Source: Liolophura sinensis
Taxonomy: Eukaryota > Mollusca > Polyplacophora > Chitonida > Chitonidae
NCBI RefSeq assembly: GCF_032854445.1
Contig: NC_088295.1
Span: 57,023,249 to 57,087,248 of the forward strand
Reading direction: 5' to 3'
DNA: 64,000 nucleotides
A program made the position numbers and the translations under genes. The notes below the pieces were generated by a model. That model did not search any database. It was not told the origin of the DNA and was given only the letters and a program-made list of their open reading frames with translations. Numbering within the stretch: position 1 is the stretch's first letter; the number at the start of each line of letters is the position of its first letter. Positions 36,826 to 49,729 of this stretch are shown here, piece by piece.

Positions 36826-37537
36826 CTGTCAAAGACTGCTCCATCAGTTTTCATTGCCAGTAATTCTCAAAACTGTTCAGATGTTACTGGTGGTATAGGT
36901 ATGTAAGTTGCCTTTATTTGTCGACCATCAGTGTTCTCTACTGGCAGTTGCTCTTTAAAGTTCTGGATTGCCTTTGTGTGACTGAGATACATGTACCAAT
37001 GTGACATTAGATGTGAGCCCCAAATTCTTTGGAATTGTGGAATGAAAAGAATGAATGACTATGGCTTAATGCCACATCAGCAAAATTTCAGCTATATCGG
37101 GGCAAGTGGAATGAAAAGATTCACAAGTACAGATTTTGAGTGTGCTAAATGCGATACAAAATGGACTGTTTGGTAACAGTGAGAGCTTCTGACAAAGGGG
37201 TGTTATATATTGTAGCTATTCTCCTTTACCCTTTATAGGTTCCCCACCCCTCCCAGGGTCTGATGATTTCACCAGGGGGTCCAGTGTTACTTGAGACACC
37301 TTGATTGTTATCCATTGACACTCTAGAGCTAACACGTGCTTGGCTGTGTAGTAAGCTACATTGTCCTGTACATATGATAGAGTTGTATGGTAACCTTTAC
37401 TCTGAACTTCTGACATGCTTTTGTAGCATGTAGCATGTTGGTTGAGCAAGCTGCACATGTTCATATGGTTGAAATATGTGTGAGTCAGGGCATACACGTA
37501 CGCTGCTTTATTGGGTGTGATAAACTGTACATTTCTA

Positions 37538-37600
37538 TGTCTTAATTCTTTAACCTTTTCACATATTTGTATAACAGATTTTCAGTTTGCTGTATTATTT
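37538..37600 (+). mobile_element. MITE family 'CCTAATTCTTCAACC', left-end fragment
   Basis: TGTCTTAATTCTTTAACCTT and TTCACATATTTGTATAACAG resemble the left end of the family. The rest is not recognisable. Confidence 0.4.
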
Positions 37601-38154
37601 TTTTTTTTTTAACAAAAGCTTACTACATTTACATTTTTGTACAAATACATTATGCACAGATGCATGTGTGCAACTTTAGACTATATTTAACATTTTTGCA
37701 CAAATATATGATGTACTGTTGAATGTACTTTAGACAACAAAATGGTTATTGTATTACAATATGTTCATTTATATTACAATATGTTCATTTATATTACCTG
37801 TGCATTAATACACCTAGTTTCAATACTGATGAGTGAATAGAACAGTACGAAGTTTCATCAGATTGTCATTTATACTCCAGCATTGCCAGTACAGCGTGGC
37901 TTAGCGCATGTTTACCTAGTAACATAACACTGCATGCGGACATGTATACCTTATCACACGTCCATTATACTAATAGTGTAGCTGGACTTTAATTGTAATT
38001 AATGTGATCAAATCCAGTGTATGCAGGGGTCAAATTTAAGAACTAGACATCAGACATGTCCATTCAGAATCAACCTGTCTTGCCAATGCCACAACATGGC
38101 ATATATATTTTAGAATGACTGGTCAAATAACATATCTTTATTTCGACCTCTGTA

Positions 38155-38225
38155 TGTGTTGTGCTCTCCGAATGTTTCAAAATATTGGTTACAGAGACAG
38201 CTGAAAAGTTTGAAGAATTAGGGTA
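38155..38225 (-). mobile_element. MITE family 'CCTAATTCTTCAACC', inverted end fragment
   Basis: CTCTCCGAATGTTTCAAAAT, ATTGGTTACAGAGACAGCTG and AAAAGTTTGAAGAATTAGGG are the reverse complement of the family's left end. Only about 70 bases are kept. Confidence 0.65.
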
Positions 38226-38489
38226 TATGCATATAGTACATCATATGGTATGGTTGAAATGTATGATATAGCACAGCAGGATAGTATATGTACATGGTTG
38301 GATGTGTGACCTGTGAAATGCGGAGAGCTGCAGTCTGATGCGTCCAGATCTCACACTCATTGATAATGATGACCTTTACAGGGTGGCATCAGATAGTAAA
38401 TTGTAGGTTACATGTGAACATTTCTTCATCATCATCATCGTCCTGCCAGATCTGGTTCCTGTACAACACATGATGGCATCTCTACATGT

Positions 38490-38654
38490 GTATGTACATG
38501 TACATTATCACTATGCCATATGCATACTGTACATGTACATTATCACTATGCCATATACATACTGTACCTGTACATTATCAGTATGCCATGTACGTACTGT
38601 AAATTTATACATTGTTACTGTGCCATGTACCTACTGTACCTGTACATAATCACT

Positions 38655-38705
<51 letters not shown>

Positions 38706-39085
38706 TGTACATGTACATTATCACTATGCCATATACATACTGTACGCATACAATATCACTATGCCATATACGTACTGTACATGTACATTATCACTATGCC
38801 ATATATGTACTATACATATACATGGTCACTATGCCATGTATGTACTGTACATGTACATTATCACTATGCCATACACATACTGTACATGTACATTATCAGT
38901 ATGCCATATACGTACTGTACATGTACATTATCACTATGCCATACACATACTGTACATGTACATTATCACTATGCCATACACATACTGTACATGTACATTA
39001 TCACTATGCCATATACTTACTGTACATGTACATTGTCACTATGCCATATATATACTGTACATGTACATTTTCACCATGCCATATT
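38490..39085. repeat. 35-bp minisatellite with an internal (TA)n tract
   Basis: About 16 units of TACTGTACATGTACATTATC followed by ACTATGCCATATACA. One unit has expanded into (TA)n at 38660-38703. The unit is free of stop codons in all three plus frames and 35 is not a multiple of 3, so every plus frame is open with a 35-residue super-repeat. The 237-, 185- and 108-codon frames are therefore artefacts. Confidence 0.97.
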
Positions 39086-40413
39086 GAGATGCATAAATTG
39101 CATCCAAACATGCATAATTCAAATTTATGTAAAAACACTACTGTATATACATGTATCTGGTTGGTATAGTGTCATTATAACTACATTCACTTTGACTACC
39201 AGTAAGGTGTCATGTCTGGTGTATTCAGCATGATAGGCTATATTTTGTTCAAACAAATATTATTAAGAAATAAGAAATATCTTATTATTATTTTATTACT
39301 AGAATCAATGTAATCCTGTTAAACTGATAATAAATCACAAATCAAAAAATGTTCGATACATTTACCATGTACATATAGATGCAGTATGGAATATTCAGAG
39401 GTTGCAATTTACATATACATTCAGTGAAGATGTTAGAATAGATTTAACCTGGGATCTCCTTTCTCTAGTATCATCCAATCAGTTGTAGCACAATTGACTG
39501 GACTATATGCTTACATGGATCGTCTTGTAACCAAAGCAAGAAAGATGAACTTAAACTAGCATGTGTATTTCTCCATTTGCTGGATATGTACATCTACATA
39601 ACTAGTTCATTATGGCTGCAAGCACATGTATGAATGCTAATTAACCAGTTAACAAGATTAATATGCATTTGTTAAAAACAAGGTCATGTACTGGTACATG
39701 TACGTTTCACTGAAGCAGTGTCAAAGTTGTTATATACAAGGTTTGTGTGTATATGCACTACCAGTTAGCCTATTGCAGTTTCCCTATCATGAACCACAAC
39801 TCTGTACATCTTCAAGTGTTAGCAAAATGCACATGTAAGTATATGAAAATTGTTGGGATATATCTACATGTACATCTGCAGCAGGCCCCTGCGACCATAT
39901 GATGTACATTTGCCCTATAACTATATCGTACCTATAGTTTTGGCAATCGGATGTCCCTACATGATTGTTTCCTTCTGTTGGTAGGAAGTTTAAGTAGCTC
40001 CACTTAACCTCTTGTAAATCAGCCACTTAAGAAAACAAACAGGGCTGGACTTGAAAATGCTAAACTTTTTATGTCAGTCAGGTACATGTACATCTACATT
40101 TTCTCATAAATGGCTTTCGGCTTGACACTTGTCATGCATTTAGTCCGCAGGGTGTTTTATAGACTCCCGACAATACATGTAGGGTGTTGCTAAATCTATG
40201 TACAGTGCAATAATAGTATGTTCTATACACCCACAGTGAGAACAAAGGTCATCTTCTTATCCGTCACCCAGTTTTTGTAGATGGTAGATGGAATTTCCAA
40301 CCGTTTTGTAAAGAATATAAATATATTTACCTGTAAGTAAATCTAGATACATTTATAAAATGGTTTAGTATTAGGAAATATTTTTCAGAGTAAGTTTTTA
40401 TTGTGAACAGACG

Positions 40414-40450
40414 TGTGAAATATTTATGTCCGTTAGCATGACAAAATTAG

Positions 40451-40515
<65 letters not shown>

Positions 40516-40581
40516 CATACATACATATATACATACATATATGACTAATTTTGTCATGCTAACGGACATAAATATTTCACA
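40414..40581. repeat. Perfect long inverted repeat with a (TA)n centre
   Basis: 40414-40454 (TGTGAAATATTTATGTCCGT...) is the exact reverse complement of 40541-40581. The central 86 bases are (TA)n changing into (CATA)n. It would fold into a 41-bp stem, extended by the self-complementary TA tract. It could be a MITE whose centre expanded, or a palindromic duplication. Confidence 0.93.
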
Positions 40582-41285
40582 TTTACATGCGTGTTGCTGG
40601 GTCAACCACAAACCAGACATTTACCTTAAGGTACAAGTTCCATGTAATATTAGTAACACCTACAACATATACAGAAACCTTAAAAAGAAGAGGGATTTTT
40701 GTAGGTAAACAAGTGCACAAGCAGAGTGGGTAAGATGAAAAAAAAAAAAAAAAAAAAATGTGTCACAGATGTTAACACTACTTGTTGTTGTTGTCATGAG
40801 ATCATGACAAGACAGTATTGTGGTTTTGTGGCTGCAGCCCAACCTTCGTTCCACTTGGCAATGGTACCCAGACTTTACGCCCAGGAAATATGCCTTAAGT
40901 AGGTACTCTAAATATACACACATTAAGGGGATTTCTGGAGCATTGTTAGCATACATGTTGGTAGGATTATCCGAGATGTGGGCCAGTAAAATAAATACCA
41001 TCTTATCACGAGTGTTGTGGGTCAAGTATGGTTAAATGGTTGTGTATTAATGGGCATGCATTAGTAAAAATGCCACGTTTTAAAAAAAAATACAAAAAAA
41101 AAAACAGTAAAATGTTATTAGGCCAGCATTTACAGGAAAAATACACTACATTCTTTGGTATTACAAACACAAAATAAATTGTTGAAATTTGTCTGTCAAG
41201 ATGAGTGCAACTTTATTTTATAAAATGAATTAAAATGAAAAATAAACTAAATTGTATACCTTGGAAATTGTTGGAAACACTTGTG

Positions 41286-41495
41286 CCTTTTCAACCACTT
41301 TTTACAGTGGAATTTATGGATACAATCATTATGAAAATGACAATGAAAATTACAGTGAAAATTATTATTTTGTGTCACTAAAGATGCAAGCTTCATAAAA
41401 GTATACAGATTGTTTCTCTGCATCCCATAGCTTTCTGAGAATGTTTCAAAATATTGGTTGCAAAGGTGGTTGAAAAGGTTGAAGAATTACGGTAC
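41286..41495 (-). mobile_element. MITE family 'CCTAATTCTTCAACC', copy 3 (inverted)
   Basis: Starts CCTTTTCAACCACTTTTTAC and ends GGTGGTTGAAAAGGTTGAAG plus AATTACGGTA, which shows the terminal inverted repeat clearly. The interior TTTCTGAGAATGTTTCAAAA matches the other copies in reverse complement. Confidence 0.8.
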
Positions 41496-41602
41496 AAGAT
41501 TTTAATACATCATCAGAGCCACATATGAATGAATTCAACTATTTGTCACCTAAGAAAAGCAAAGCATACATGTACAAGTATTGTCTGTTGAGTTTTAATC
41601 GA

Positions 41603-42168
41603 TGTATTGGTTTTGATGGCAACCTCAGTGTTTTGGTTTTGATGGCAACCTCAGTGTATTGGTTTTGAAGGCAACCTCAGTGTATTGGTTTTGAAGGCAA
41701 CTTCAGTGTACTGGTTTTGGTGGCAACTTCAGTGTGCTGGTTTTGATGGCAACTTCAGTGTACTGGTTTTGATGGCAACTTCAGTGTACTGGTTTTGATG
41801 GCAACTTCAGTGTGCTGGTTTTGATGGCAACTTCAGTGTACTGGTTTTGATGGCAACCTCAGTGTATTGGTTTTGATGGCAACCTCAGTGTATTGGTTTT
41901 GAAGGCAACTTCAGTGTGCTGGTTTTGGTGGCAACTTCAGTGTGCCGGTTTTGATGGCAACTTCAGTGTGCTGGTTTTGATGGCAACTTCAGTGTGCTGG
42001 TTTTGATGGCAACTTCAGTGTACTGGTTTTGACGGCAACTTTAGTGTACTGGTTTTGATGGCAACCTCAGTGTATTGGTTTTGATGGCAACCTCAGTGTA
42101 TTGGTTTTGATGGCAACCTTAGTGTACGGGTTTTGATGGCAACCTTAGTGTATTGGTTTTGATGGCAT
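41603..42168. repeat. 26-bp minisatellite, about 22 units
   Basis: The unit is TGTACTGGTTTTGATGGCAA followed by CTTCAG. Variants are almost all transitions (TGTATT, TGTGCT, CCTCAG), and neighbouring units share variants, so the array grew by local duplication. Confidence 0.98.
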
Positions 42169-42542
42169 CAAATGTTTCTTCAGTGAACATGCTGGTGTGT
42201 GAATGGCGATCGTAAAGTTGTGCAGGGTGATTTACTCTTCAGTCAGGTGTCAGTAATGTAAATTACGTAACTGGAAGCGCAACAATGTAATGATTGATGT
42301 TACTATTTATACTCATGACTCTACATGTGTGCATATCTGGTGTATTATTAAATCATCATACAGCACACCAATGTCACAGGTCATCAGCTGGATGTCAGAA
42401 TGAGTATAACACCATGGATTGGCGAATGCAGTTAATTTTACACCTATGAATGATGAAACTTGTATTACACGGTGCAGTGTACCAGTTTGCTGGACCGGCC
42501 GGTAGCCAGCTGTGTGAGGTATGTATATGATACATGTAGTAC

Positions 42543-42746
42543 TACCCTGATTCTTTAACGGCATCTGCAACCAATATTTTGAATCATTCTGAGAGAATTA
42601 TTGAGTGTAAAGAAATAATTTCTACAGTTTTTTGGGGGGCTTGCTTCTTTAGTGACACGCAAATAAATATTTCAGCATCATTTTTATAATAATTGTATGC
42701 ATATTAATTCCACATAGAGGTTGAAAAGGTTGGCGATTTACAGCAC
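42543..42746 (+). mobile_element. MITE family 'CCTAATTCTTCAACC', copy 4
   Basis: TACCCTGATTCTTTAACGGC, ATCTGCAACCAATATTTTGA, ATCATTCTGAGAGAATTA and AGTGACACGCAAATAAAT, ending GAGGTTGAAAAGGTTGGCGA. Followed at 42830-43165 by degenerate CCTTGAAA-type short repeats. Confidence 0.78.
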
Positions 42747-43691
42747 ACTTATCAAGTTATGTTATACAAATGTGGAGATGTATCCATGCTTAAAAGATAG
42801 GTTACATGAACAGCATGTAGTTGAGAAGACCGAATTCAAAAGTTGTTTTTCTACTGGTCCCTGGAAAGCCTTGAAAGTGCTTGAATCATGTTGAAAGGTT
42901 TTCAAGACTTTAAACGTCCTTGAAAAAGAGTTTAGCTTGTGAGAAGTCCTTGATTTTTCAGCATCACGTTTTATTGCATTTTGTTTGAAATGGACAGACA
43001 AACAGTGTACAAAGTTGAAGTAGTATTCATTCCACATTTCCATGTGAAAGGTTTGTACTTAAGCTTAATGGTCCTTGAAACTGTTGGAAAACATAGGATA
43101 CTGTATCCTTAAAATGGTTGGAAAAATAGGATATTGGGTCCTTAAGAGTCCTTGAAAAAATATTTCCTGCGGGTGTATACATGTATGTACAGTAACTCAG
43201 GGAATGTGCTCCGTGCCATCTATAATGAATGGATAGCAGTGGTATGAGCTTTATTTTATATGTAACTTGACTAAATAACCCTGTACATGGATAGTTTGGT
43301 CCTATCTACCTTAACAAAGCCAATTAAAGATTGAAAACGTTGTAATTTATGTATGTGATTGTGGTCAGACCCCACGGTCAAGAATATTTCCCTTTTAGGT
43401 TAGGGTTATGGGTGGAGGAGCGTTAACATGAGTACATGTTAATTGTGGATGTTTATGAATGAGTCAGCCCAGATCATAGGGAAAAGTCACAGCTTAATAC
43501 CTCGTAAGCTGATTAAGGTGTTAAACCTGAACACAGCTTACACATGGATATTGATAGCATGTGTACATGTATTCACCTACATGTAAGAGAGAGGGGAGGG
43601 GAGGCCATCTAGGCTTTTGCCTTGCCTGAACATTTATTTGGCGCAGTAATACGGTAATGGGATCTTGTTATACTGTACCACACTGTTTGAA

Positions 43692-44430
43692 GTAAGGTGA
43701 AAATGTGAATGAACTTCTGTAAGGTGAAAATGTGAATGAACTTGAGTAAGGTGAAAATGTGAATGAACTTTAAGGTGTAAATGTGAATGATCTTCTGTAA
43801 GGTGCAAATGTAAATGAACTTCTTTAAGGTGAAAATGTGAAGGAACTTTTGTAAGGTGAAAATGTGAATGATCTTCTGTAAGGTGAAAATGTAAATTTAC
43901 TTCTGCAAGGTGAATATTTAAATGAATTTCTGTAAGGTGAAAATGTGAATGAACTTGAGTAAGGTGAAAATGTGAATGAACTTTAAGGTGTACATGTAAA
44001 TGTGAATGATCTTCTGTAAGGAGCAAATGTAAATGAACTTCTTTAAGGTGAAAATGTGAAGGAACTTTTGTAAGGTGAAAATGTGAATGATCTTCTGTAA
44101 GGTGAAAATGTAAATTTACTTCTGCAAGGTGAATATTTAAATGAACTTCTGTAAGGTGAAAATGTGAAGGAACTTATGTAAGGTGAAAATGTGAATGAAC
44201 TTTAAGGTGTAAATGTGAATGATCTTCTGTAAGGAGCAAATGTAAATGAACTTCTTTAAGGTGAAAATGTGAAGGAACTTTTGTAAGGTGAAAATGTGAA
44301 TGATCTTCTGTAAGGTGAAAATGTAAATTTACTTCTGCAAGGTGAATATTTAAATGAACTTCTGTAAGGTGAAAATGTGAAGGAACTTATGTAAGGTGAA
44401 AATGGGAATGATCATCTGTAATGTGAAAAT
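43692..44430. repeat. 27-bp minisatellite with ~215-bp higher-order period
   Basis: The basic unit is GTAAGGTGAAAATGTGAATG followed by AACTTCT. The marker unit with a shortened spacer (GAACTTTAAGGTGT) recurs at about 43771, 43984 and 44203, so blocks of eight units were duplicated as a whole. The minus-strand 130-codon frame (HLTEVHSHF repeats) is a by-product. Confidence 0.96.
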
Positions 44431-45331
44431 GTACAAACATGTAGCTTTACATTTTTAAGCTTGCAATCAGCCTGAAACTTTTTACATCATCATTGAAAGG
44501 ATAACTGCAATGAATATAGTTATTGATACCTGTGCACATTTCACTAATGTACTTGTACTGACATTGTATTCCATGGTTTTGTGTTTGACCTTGACCTCTC
44601 AGAAATCAAGTGCAGGTGACTGTGTCAATAGACAGTCATTGTACACTCTAGTGTGCCAGTTTTTGTCTGTAAACACATTTAATCACCCAAGCACTCTTTA
44701 TTTTGCAGTGAGATGTCTTTCATTTGCCCTGCAAACATTCAGGCGAATATGAAATACTTGCTGCACTGGTGGTGAAATCACAAAGAGCGTCTCTCCAGGA
44801 TATATACATGTACATGTATACAATATAAGCTGTATTATTTCCATTCATTCTGTCAGTGAAACCCTTAACCTGAATACTTCAAGAGATCAAGTACTTAAAT
44901 ATACATGTACACTCACTGATAGGCCCCCTTCAGATTAACTACAAGTAGTATGTAGTAACTTGGTGAAAATATTCAGTGCCCTCTTAAGGTGACGGAGATA
45001 TTGCTCATGCACAAACCATTCTGGGGCAACTGTGTACTCTACAGTACAAGTAGTATATGTGTGACTGGCATCGAGCATGGAGTTATAAGATGTGTACATT
45101 TATGAGTGTGTATATTTACATTGCATGTCAGGGTTAAATACATGTGTGTATATTATTATATCTGTGCCAGTAACAGCATTAAGGACAGCGTGTTCATGTG
45201 CGAACCACGAACGCCTTACTAAAGTGGCTATGCCTGAGGTTTTTCGGTAAAAAAATCCATCTTTGGTAATCGAACTAAATTTTGCCAAGGATGGCTCAAT
45301 TGTTGCCTTTCAATATGTATTTGACTCGTAC

Positions 45332-45493
45332 CTGTACTATTTATAGTGTTAAATTGATTCTTTAAGATCGAAAAATTGATAATGCGACCCGCTGTAGTAT
45401 GTATTTTAGAAGCTTTGTTTTTTGCAATTTTGAACGGTAACTCATACGTAGATGAGCCTGATGGTTTGTGAATGGGAATTTGTTGGAGCCACT
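45332..45493 (-). CDS. Exon-like open stretch, product unknown
   Basis: On the minus strand a strong acceptor (TTTTTGCTTTTATTTCAG) is followed by 162 open bases (WLQQIPIHKPSGSSTYEL...) and a donor-like ACAG/GTACGA. Both ends are in phase 1. I do not recognise the peptide. No neighbouring exon with the right phase was found on this strand, and the inferred gene here is on the other strand, so this may be chance or a transposon remnant. Confidence 0.18.
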
Positions 45494-48400
45494 CTGAAAT
45501 AAAAGCAAAAATTTGATTGTAATTGCGATATACCAAAAATGGCTAGTACGCTTACATGCAGTCTTCTTAAGCTGGGAAGTAAAGAGCATTTTGTGTAACT
45601 GGTGCATTTCTAAGACACCATGCAAGCAACTGTTATCTTTTCACTGGGTCAACCTGTCCTTGGATTTCTTTGTGCAAAATTACACAGTTGTGCTGAAAGA
45701 AAATAAAAAATGAAATTACATCGAGAAATTTTTACATTTTTCATTCTGCTTTTATACCTGAAAATGTACATGTGTACGTCTTTGAGTGAGCTGGCTTCAA
45801 TAGAAATATTGCAGTATACCTCTTTAGGAAAGCTTCACAGTGGACTTAACCCAGTTGCATAAACATTTAATAGGATGTTCTCCGAAATATATATCACCCC
45901 ACGCATTTTTGATAGGTCTGACTGACTGGCGATACACCAGGATATAAGAGTACAATGTAGTAGAGGTCTGGCAGTATGTCAGCTGTCATTGTGGGAGGCT
46001 CTATGTATGGAGAACAACCGAAGATTTATTGTATATACTGGTACCAAGCTTACTCGATGTGGGACAGGTACTTCTGCTTAGGCCTGTGCTGAGCTGACTA
46101 TTTGTTCATGTACCTGGCTGCCTAGTGCTTTGAAGCATTCATGATTCTCCTGGAATTTTTCTACCTGTAACTACTAGGACAGATGATCAACTAAAGCTTT
46201 GAACTTGTATTTAGGTAAGTTTTGTCAGTTCTATAATGAAAGCAGGTTAAATAACTGATCGGTATTGACTTTATCATATGTAATAAAATTTCTGTTTTTG
46301 CATTTAAGTATGATACAACTGTATGGTAACAGAAATTTCTTTGACTTGGTTTGGCTGGCTTTTAATATCCGCAGGTATTTTAATTTGGTTTTTGATGTTC
46401 CTGTTGTTGCATCAAAAATGATTGACTTGTCTCTTAATTAAAACATTGGTTCCCGGCAATATGGCTGAAATACTTCCGAAGGGAAATACTTGCTTTGAAG
46501 AACTGTTAAGTTGTAGTCCTACTTTTAACATTTACTCCTTAACTTGGTTTGAAGACTTGCATGTATTTGCATTGGTTACTCTTCATGTTTTATCATTGCA
46601 TTGAAACAGCTGGATGTCATTAACCTTGTAATGTATGATAACTGTAACGGTGTTTTAGGAAAAGTAACAGCGTGCATATGTACATGTACAAGTAATGTGC
46701 ATGATGGTGTGTAACATATAAGATGGTTGACTGATATGCTTAATGGCCATATACTTTTATGTACACTGTATGTAGGTCATATCACATAATTGACGAAACA
46801 AGATATTAAAGTGTATTATATGCATCTGTGTACCTACATGTACATGTATTTATTTCCTCAGTTTATGATTGGGAGCTTATCTTATTTTATGGTATGCTTC
46901 ATATGGCAGTTGTTACCATGATCTCACGCCTTGTAAACTGAACATGTATATGTACTAGTGGGATTTTCATACATGTCCACAAGTTAGCTTTTGAAGAAGC
47001 CCCTCCACCCTCTCCTCTCCCCCCTCCCCTCTCCCCCCCTCCCCCACATGCACGTGAAAACACCACTTGTAAATGTACACCCTGTTCATATAATTAGGGT
47101 AGTTAACCTTGGTCATACTCAGTTATGTAAAGGCACAATTCAGCACTTTAACATGTCTATTCGCTTCACTAATATAACGTACATGCATGTATATTTTCTG
47201 CACACATGTGTTGTAGTCTCCTGCATGAACTAGCACATTTTGATAATACAACACACAAGATATTATCTCCTCAGCTTTGATTATGAGGAACACGAGGTGT
47301 GAGTTCAAACCTGGCCTTGCAGATGGGATTTTGCTTTTTCCCCCACTCTCACTGCGTTGTTTGGCCCCATTGACATGAAGCGATCAACAAATGGTTGTGT
47401 GACTATTTGTGCTGTCTAGCGTTTGTAGAAGACCACGTCTTCTACCACTGAAGTGCATATCTCTGTGTCACACATGCGAAACTTTGTCAGTATAAACTTG
47501 CTAATGGTCTGTGGTTTACCCATGGCACTCGATTTTCCTGCATCCATAAAACTGATCAACATCTTTTAGGTGAAAAAATGTCAAGCATGAGAACTTCACT
47601 GGTATTTCACTGGTTTGCGTGTGACCATTTGTCAATTATCACATTATCACAACTGTTCTGGTTTTACTCTCTGTGGTTTAAGTCTTATTGTATTAAACAA
47701 CTGTCCCGTAAATAAGTTGATCGCGATGATTTTGATCACAATACAGTATACCCTAATACAAGTCACAGGTATGATATGAATTAGACTTGCACTTTACATT
47801 TGTGTATGTTCATGTAAATGAACATGTGTACATGAAAATTAATGTAATGTCCTGTGTAAATGTACATTTTATTGAGGGGATATTAGATCCACCGACTTCA
47901 GTATTGTGTGTACAAGTAGTTGATATAAACACAGGCCCACAGTATTCTGTTGGTGTACGCCTACATTGTAGTACAACATGTGGTGTGGTAGCCAAATACC
48001 ACATGGTGTCACCCTCCCTTGCTGGTGTGTCCCTTCTCTGTTTATAAATACCAACAGCCAGGAATGCTGCAGATGGAAACAGTAGGGAATTTACTGTTAA
48101 CACAGGGATAACAGTACCATGTACATGTACTGTTAGATTTAAGTCCTACCCAAATCAGTTAATGGTGTAAAAGTTTAGTCTATTCAGCATACCATCTCAG
48201 TGAACAAGGGGATTAACGCAGTATATTACTTCCAAATTCACTCTTTATATCACAATACATAAATCATGATTTATTTATAAAGTGCATGTGGTTGTGCATG
48301 GTCTGAACTTATGGTGTGTATCTACATATACATTATGGCCATGCTGCTTATGCATATACGGTACATATACATGTACATACATATAGATTTAATCCCCTTT

Positions 48401-49214
48401 TGTGTGATATTGATTTAAATGTACATTTGTGGGATGATTGTAGTTTAAATCCTTTGGGAAAAGCAATGCTCTCGCCATATGAGAATTGCCCTTGTACTGT
48501 CGCCAATTTGAAACCATGGACATCCAAGCACTTGCCGTTTTACTTGTGCCAACACGCATACTCACTCACACATGGCAGTGAAAAGATTGTCTGCATAACA
48601 TGGGAGTTAATACAAAATGGTCTCTAAAACCAGGTTTTGTTGATGTTCACAATTCATATATGCTGTGCACATTGTTCTGTTGTCTTACATACACACGTAC
48701 TATAATCTCTGGGAAAGTATGCATTAAACCCTGAGCATTCATTCATTCATTCGTTTATAATTTCTGGTTATTACCAGTGGTACGTATATCTAAATATCAT
48801 CCAGTGTTGTTCATTGTACTATACATTATCCCTATACCTTCCCATGGTATCTTTCACCTCGTCGTCTGCTTGCCGCTGACTTGTACGAGCGACATACCCA
48901 GATGTTCACGGTCTCAAATGAGGCTGCATAGCTCGAATCCAACTCTTGCACGTTGGTCTGCTGCTTTATTCTAAGACAAGGTCCGTATGTATCAAGCGAA
49001 TTACAGGGAAGTTATAAATTTGTAGTCCTCGAAAGGCAAGCTCAGAACATGAAAGAGCTCAAATCCTGGTTGGTACAAAGTTTTGCATTAAAGAATCAGC
49101 GTTTGAATTTTGGACTTTAGTCTCAAGACACGTGATAAATACGCCCACTGGAGAGGTGTCGGGCATGACGAAGCAAGATGATTTACTTAGGGCACTGAAG
49201 CTTTCTCCAACGAT

Positions 49215-49590
49215 GAATGTGACTGTTGAGCAAATGAGTGCTTGGGGTTTAATGTCGCACTCAACAATTTTTCAGTCATAGGACGACGAAGGAATCCTTA
49301 GGGTGTATGTGATGTGCCTCCTTGTTGCAGGACGGATATCCCCTGCTCTTTTATCTAGTGTTGCTTCACTGAGACGACTTACCGAAGGCAAGTAAATTGC
49401 CACGCCTGAGCCATTATACTGATATGGGTCAACCATTTGTTGCACTATCCCCTTTGTGCTGAAGGCCAAGCGAGGAAGTTACAACTTCCTCTTTTATAGT
49501 CTTAGTTGTGACTCAATCCAGGTTTGATCCTGGATCTACTGCTCCCAAAGCGGACGCTCTACCAAGTGTGCTATCCAGGCCGGTCTAATG
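49215..49590 (-). mobile_element. SINE family 2, full length with tRNA-like head
   Basis: The minus strand starts CCGGCCTGGATAGCACACTT, then GGTAGAGCGTCCGCTTTGGG (tRNA-like A box) and GGATCAAACCTGG (B box). A body follows, then CGTCGTCCTATGACTGAAAA and TTGTTGAGTGCGACATTAAA at the 3' end. It matches 56875-57195 across the body (GAAGTTGTAACTTCCT, TTGACCCATATCAGTATAAT). Confidence 0.88.
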
Positions 49591-49729
49591 TGACTGCTGT
49601 CATCCATGTATACATGTATTCATAATGAATTTGTATTGAGCATGGCATACATGAAATCCAAAATCAGATAAAGAAAGAAATTTAGTTGCACATTTATAAA
49701 TCCATACATGAACATGTTTTGTTCATTCA

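Noticed and set aside
36519-36854. Open frames on both strands with heptad repeats
   Set aside because: Explained by a 21-bp minisatellite whose unit is a multiple of three.
38520-39233. A 237-codon plus-strand frame rich in His, Tyr and Cys
   Set aside because: It is a 35-bp minisatellite free of stops in all plus frames. The 35-residue periodicity equals three repeat units, with no domain or splice context.
43634-44026. A 130-codon minus-strand His-rich repeat protein
   Set aside because: The nine-residue repeat is simply the 27-bp minisatellite unit read in frame; flanks and start have no gene features.
48860-48975. B-box-like CTCGAATCCAACTC, possible SINE fragment
   Set aside because: The match to the 13629 SINE covers only about 20 bases.
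49490-49590. A possible tRNA gene on the minus strand
   Set aside because: A and B boxes are present, but no full cloverleaf can be drawn, and the sequence continues into a SINE body shared with 56875-57195.
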